From Frateuria_A sp051900535 (lineage in GTDB: Bacteria > Pseudomonadota > Gammaproteobacteria > Xanthomonadales > Rhodanobacteraceae), in the NCBI RefSeq assembly GCF_051900535.1, contig NZ_JBHZGI010000001.1, positions 806,001-870,000 of the forward strand: a stretch of DNA of 64,000 nucleotides. Direction: 5' to 3'. This document shows positions 63,189-64,000 of the stretch, piece by piece. A model generated the notes under the pieces. The model made no database searches and had not been told where the DNA came from. It was given only the letters and a program-made list of their open reading frames with translations. The position numbers and the translations under genes were made by a program. How positions within the stretch are numbered: the stretch's first letter is position 1; the number at the start of each line of letters is the position of its first letter.

Positions 63189-64000
63189 TCAGCGGGAGGA
63201 CGCCGGTGCGGGCGTCGCTGTCGAGGGTGCGCCCACCACGTACCAGCCCTGCGGATAGGTCCACTGCCGCAGGTCGTCGGGCACCGGTGCCGTACCGGTT
63301 TCCCCGCCGTACGGCGACACGATGACGCCCGCGGCGCCGATGGTCGGCGCATGCCTGTCCAGCACGTACAGGCCCGTGAAGCGGGTGGTGCCACCCTTGA
63401 TGATGTATCCGCCGGAGAGGGGATCGGCCGCCGATCCACCCGTCCAGCCTCCGGACACCGGTTCCACGCCAATCTGCTTTCCCCGCGCATCGAAGATGCG
63501 CGAGAAGACGGTCCCGCTTCCGGCGTAAGCCTTCCCGTCGGAGTCATACAACACGTGCTCGACCCCGATATAGGCTCCCATGAAGCCACCGCCGAGAGCC
63601 CAGGCCCCGTTCAGATCGACATACGGACTGAGGTCGTAGGACGTGAACCCGTTGCCCTGGCTGTCCCAGACGTAGAGGTCCTCGGCCGCGCTCGTCCACA
63701 GGATGCTCAGCCGTTTGGACGGCGTGTAGTAGCCCAGCCCGATCGGGTAGTAGCCCGGAGCCATGCCGACCACTTTGCTGCCGATTCGTGTCGGCCCGTC
63801 CATCAGCCAGTAACCAAACTGGCTGGCCTCCGGGTTCAGCCAGAGCAGGTCGTCGCGACCGTCGCCGTTGATGTCGCCGGCGCCGATCAGCTGCCAGCCC
63901 GACGGATAGTCGTAGATCCGTCGCGAAGCGAAGGCCCCGTTACGGTGATTGGTCCACAACCAAAGGTCATGCGCGCCGCTGGTGAACACCAGATCGGCGA
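63189..64000 (-). CDS. FG-GAP/VCBS-repeat protein (5'-truncated by window edge)
   Basis: At least 270 residues read without stop from base 64000; the start lies beyond the window. WQLIGAGDINGDGRDDLLWL is a FG-GAP calcium-binding blade, with further weak blades before a Ser/Ala-rich end (PSTATPAPASSR). Such proteins are often secreted or cell-surface. Function unknown. The visible GTG at 63989 is internal, not the true start. Confidence 0.75.
   Translation of the reverse strand, partial: ADLVFTSGAHDLWLWTNHRNGAFASRRIYDYPSGWQLIGAGDINGDGRDDLLWLNPEASQFGYWLMDGPTRIGSKVVGMAPGYYPIGLGYYTPSKRLSILWTSAAEDLYVWDSQGNGFTSYDLSPYVDLNGAWALGGGFMGAYIGVEHVLYDSDGKAYAGSGTVFSRIFDARGKQIGVEPVSGGWTGGSAADPLSGGYIIKGGTTRFTGLYVLDRHAPTIGAAGVIVSPYGGETGTAPVPDDLRQWTYPQGWYVVGAPSTATPAPASSR

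Overview
This window looks like chromosomal DNA of a high-GC gammaproteobacterium of the Xanthomonadales, most likely a Rhodanobacteraceae-type organism (Dyella, Rhodanobacter or Luteibacter relatives) rather than Xanthomonas itself. That placement is an inference. It rests on the Rrf2-type SUF regulator in front of sufBCD-S, an effector with the XVIPCD secretion domain of Xanthomonadales type IV secretion systems, the borosin-type N-methyltransferase and precursor pair, and the compact GC-rich gene layout. I saw no rRNA, tRNA, CRISPR array, insertion sequence or prophage.

Layout. 1-5.8 kb: a minus-strand suf operon for iron-sulfur cluster assembly (regulator, sufB, an unexpected ACT-domain gene, sufC, sufD, sufS truncated by the window edge). 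Its stop/start codons overlap, and a perfect dyad operator sits over its promoter. 5.8-12.4 kb: a nucleotide-sugar dehydrogenase, a 2H-phosphoesterase-like protein, a maltose-type O-acetyltransferase, three glutathione S-transferases and a DUF899 protein. 12.7-19.4 kb: a sulfotransferase, an alpha/beta hydrolase, a complete three-domain LigD, a small membrane protein with HExxH and a methyltransferase. 19.4-22.5 kb: a minus-strand cluster of borosin-like alpha-N-methyltransferase, an 88-residue precursor-like peptide and a TPR-GGDEF diguanylate cyclase. This is the most interesting locus here.

22.5-31.9 kb is rich in exported proteins: a protein with an SPGFWKN motif, a 621-residue secreted protein, a subtilase, two thioredoxin-fold peroxiredoxins, a TPR lipoprotein and a ScyD-like beta-propeller. 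An orphan LuxR regulator with a degenerate receiver lies among them. 32.4-37.6 kb holds DUF1801, VOC/AraC, two stress proteins and two envelope-polysaccharide-type genes (TupA-like ATP-grasp, CapA). 37.6-41.8 kb holds an M61 peptidase, then an interbacterial type IV effector (lysozyme-like N-terminus, peptidoglycan-binding domain, XVIPCD) with its LprI-type immunity protein. The immunity gene has visibly lower GC than its neighbours.

42-64 kb is mostly housekeeping and accessory single genes: a hybrid sensor kinase, MtfA, dihydroorotase PyrC, an RluF-type pseudouridine synthase, a barstar homologue, a LysR/lipocalin divergent pair with a clear dyad, a second sulfotransferase, a winged-helix/TPR regulator, a secreted EEP hydrolase and an FG-GAP protein cut by the window end. 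Several intergenic regions carry strong hairpins; three are good intrinsic terminators.
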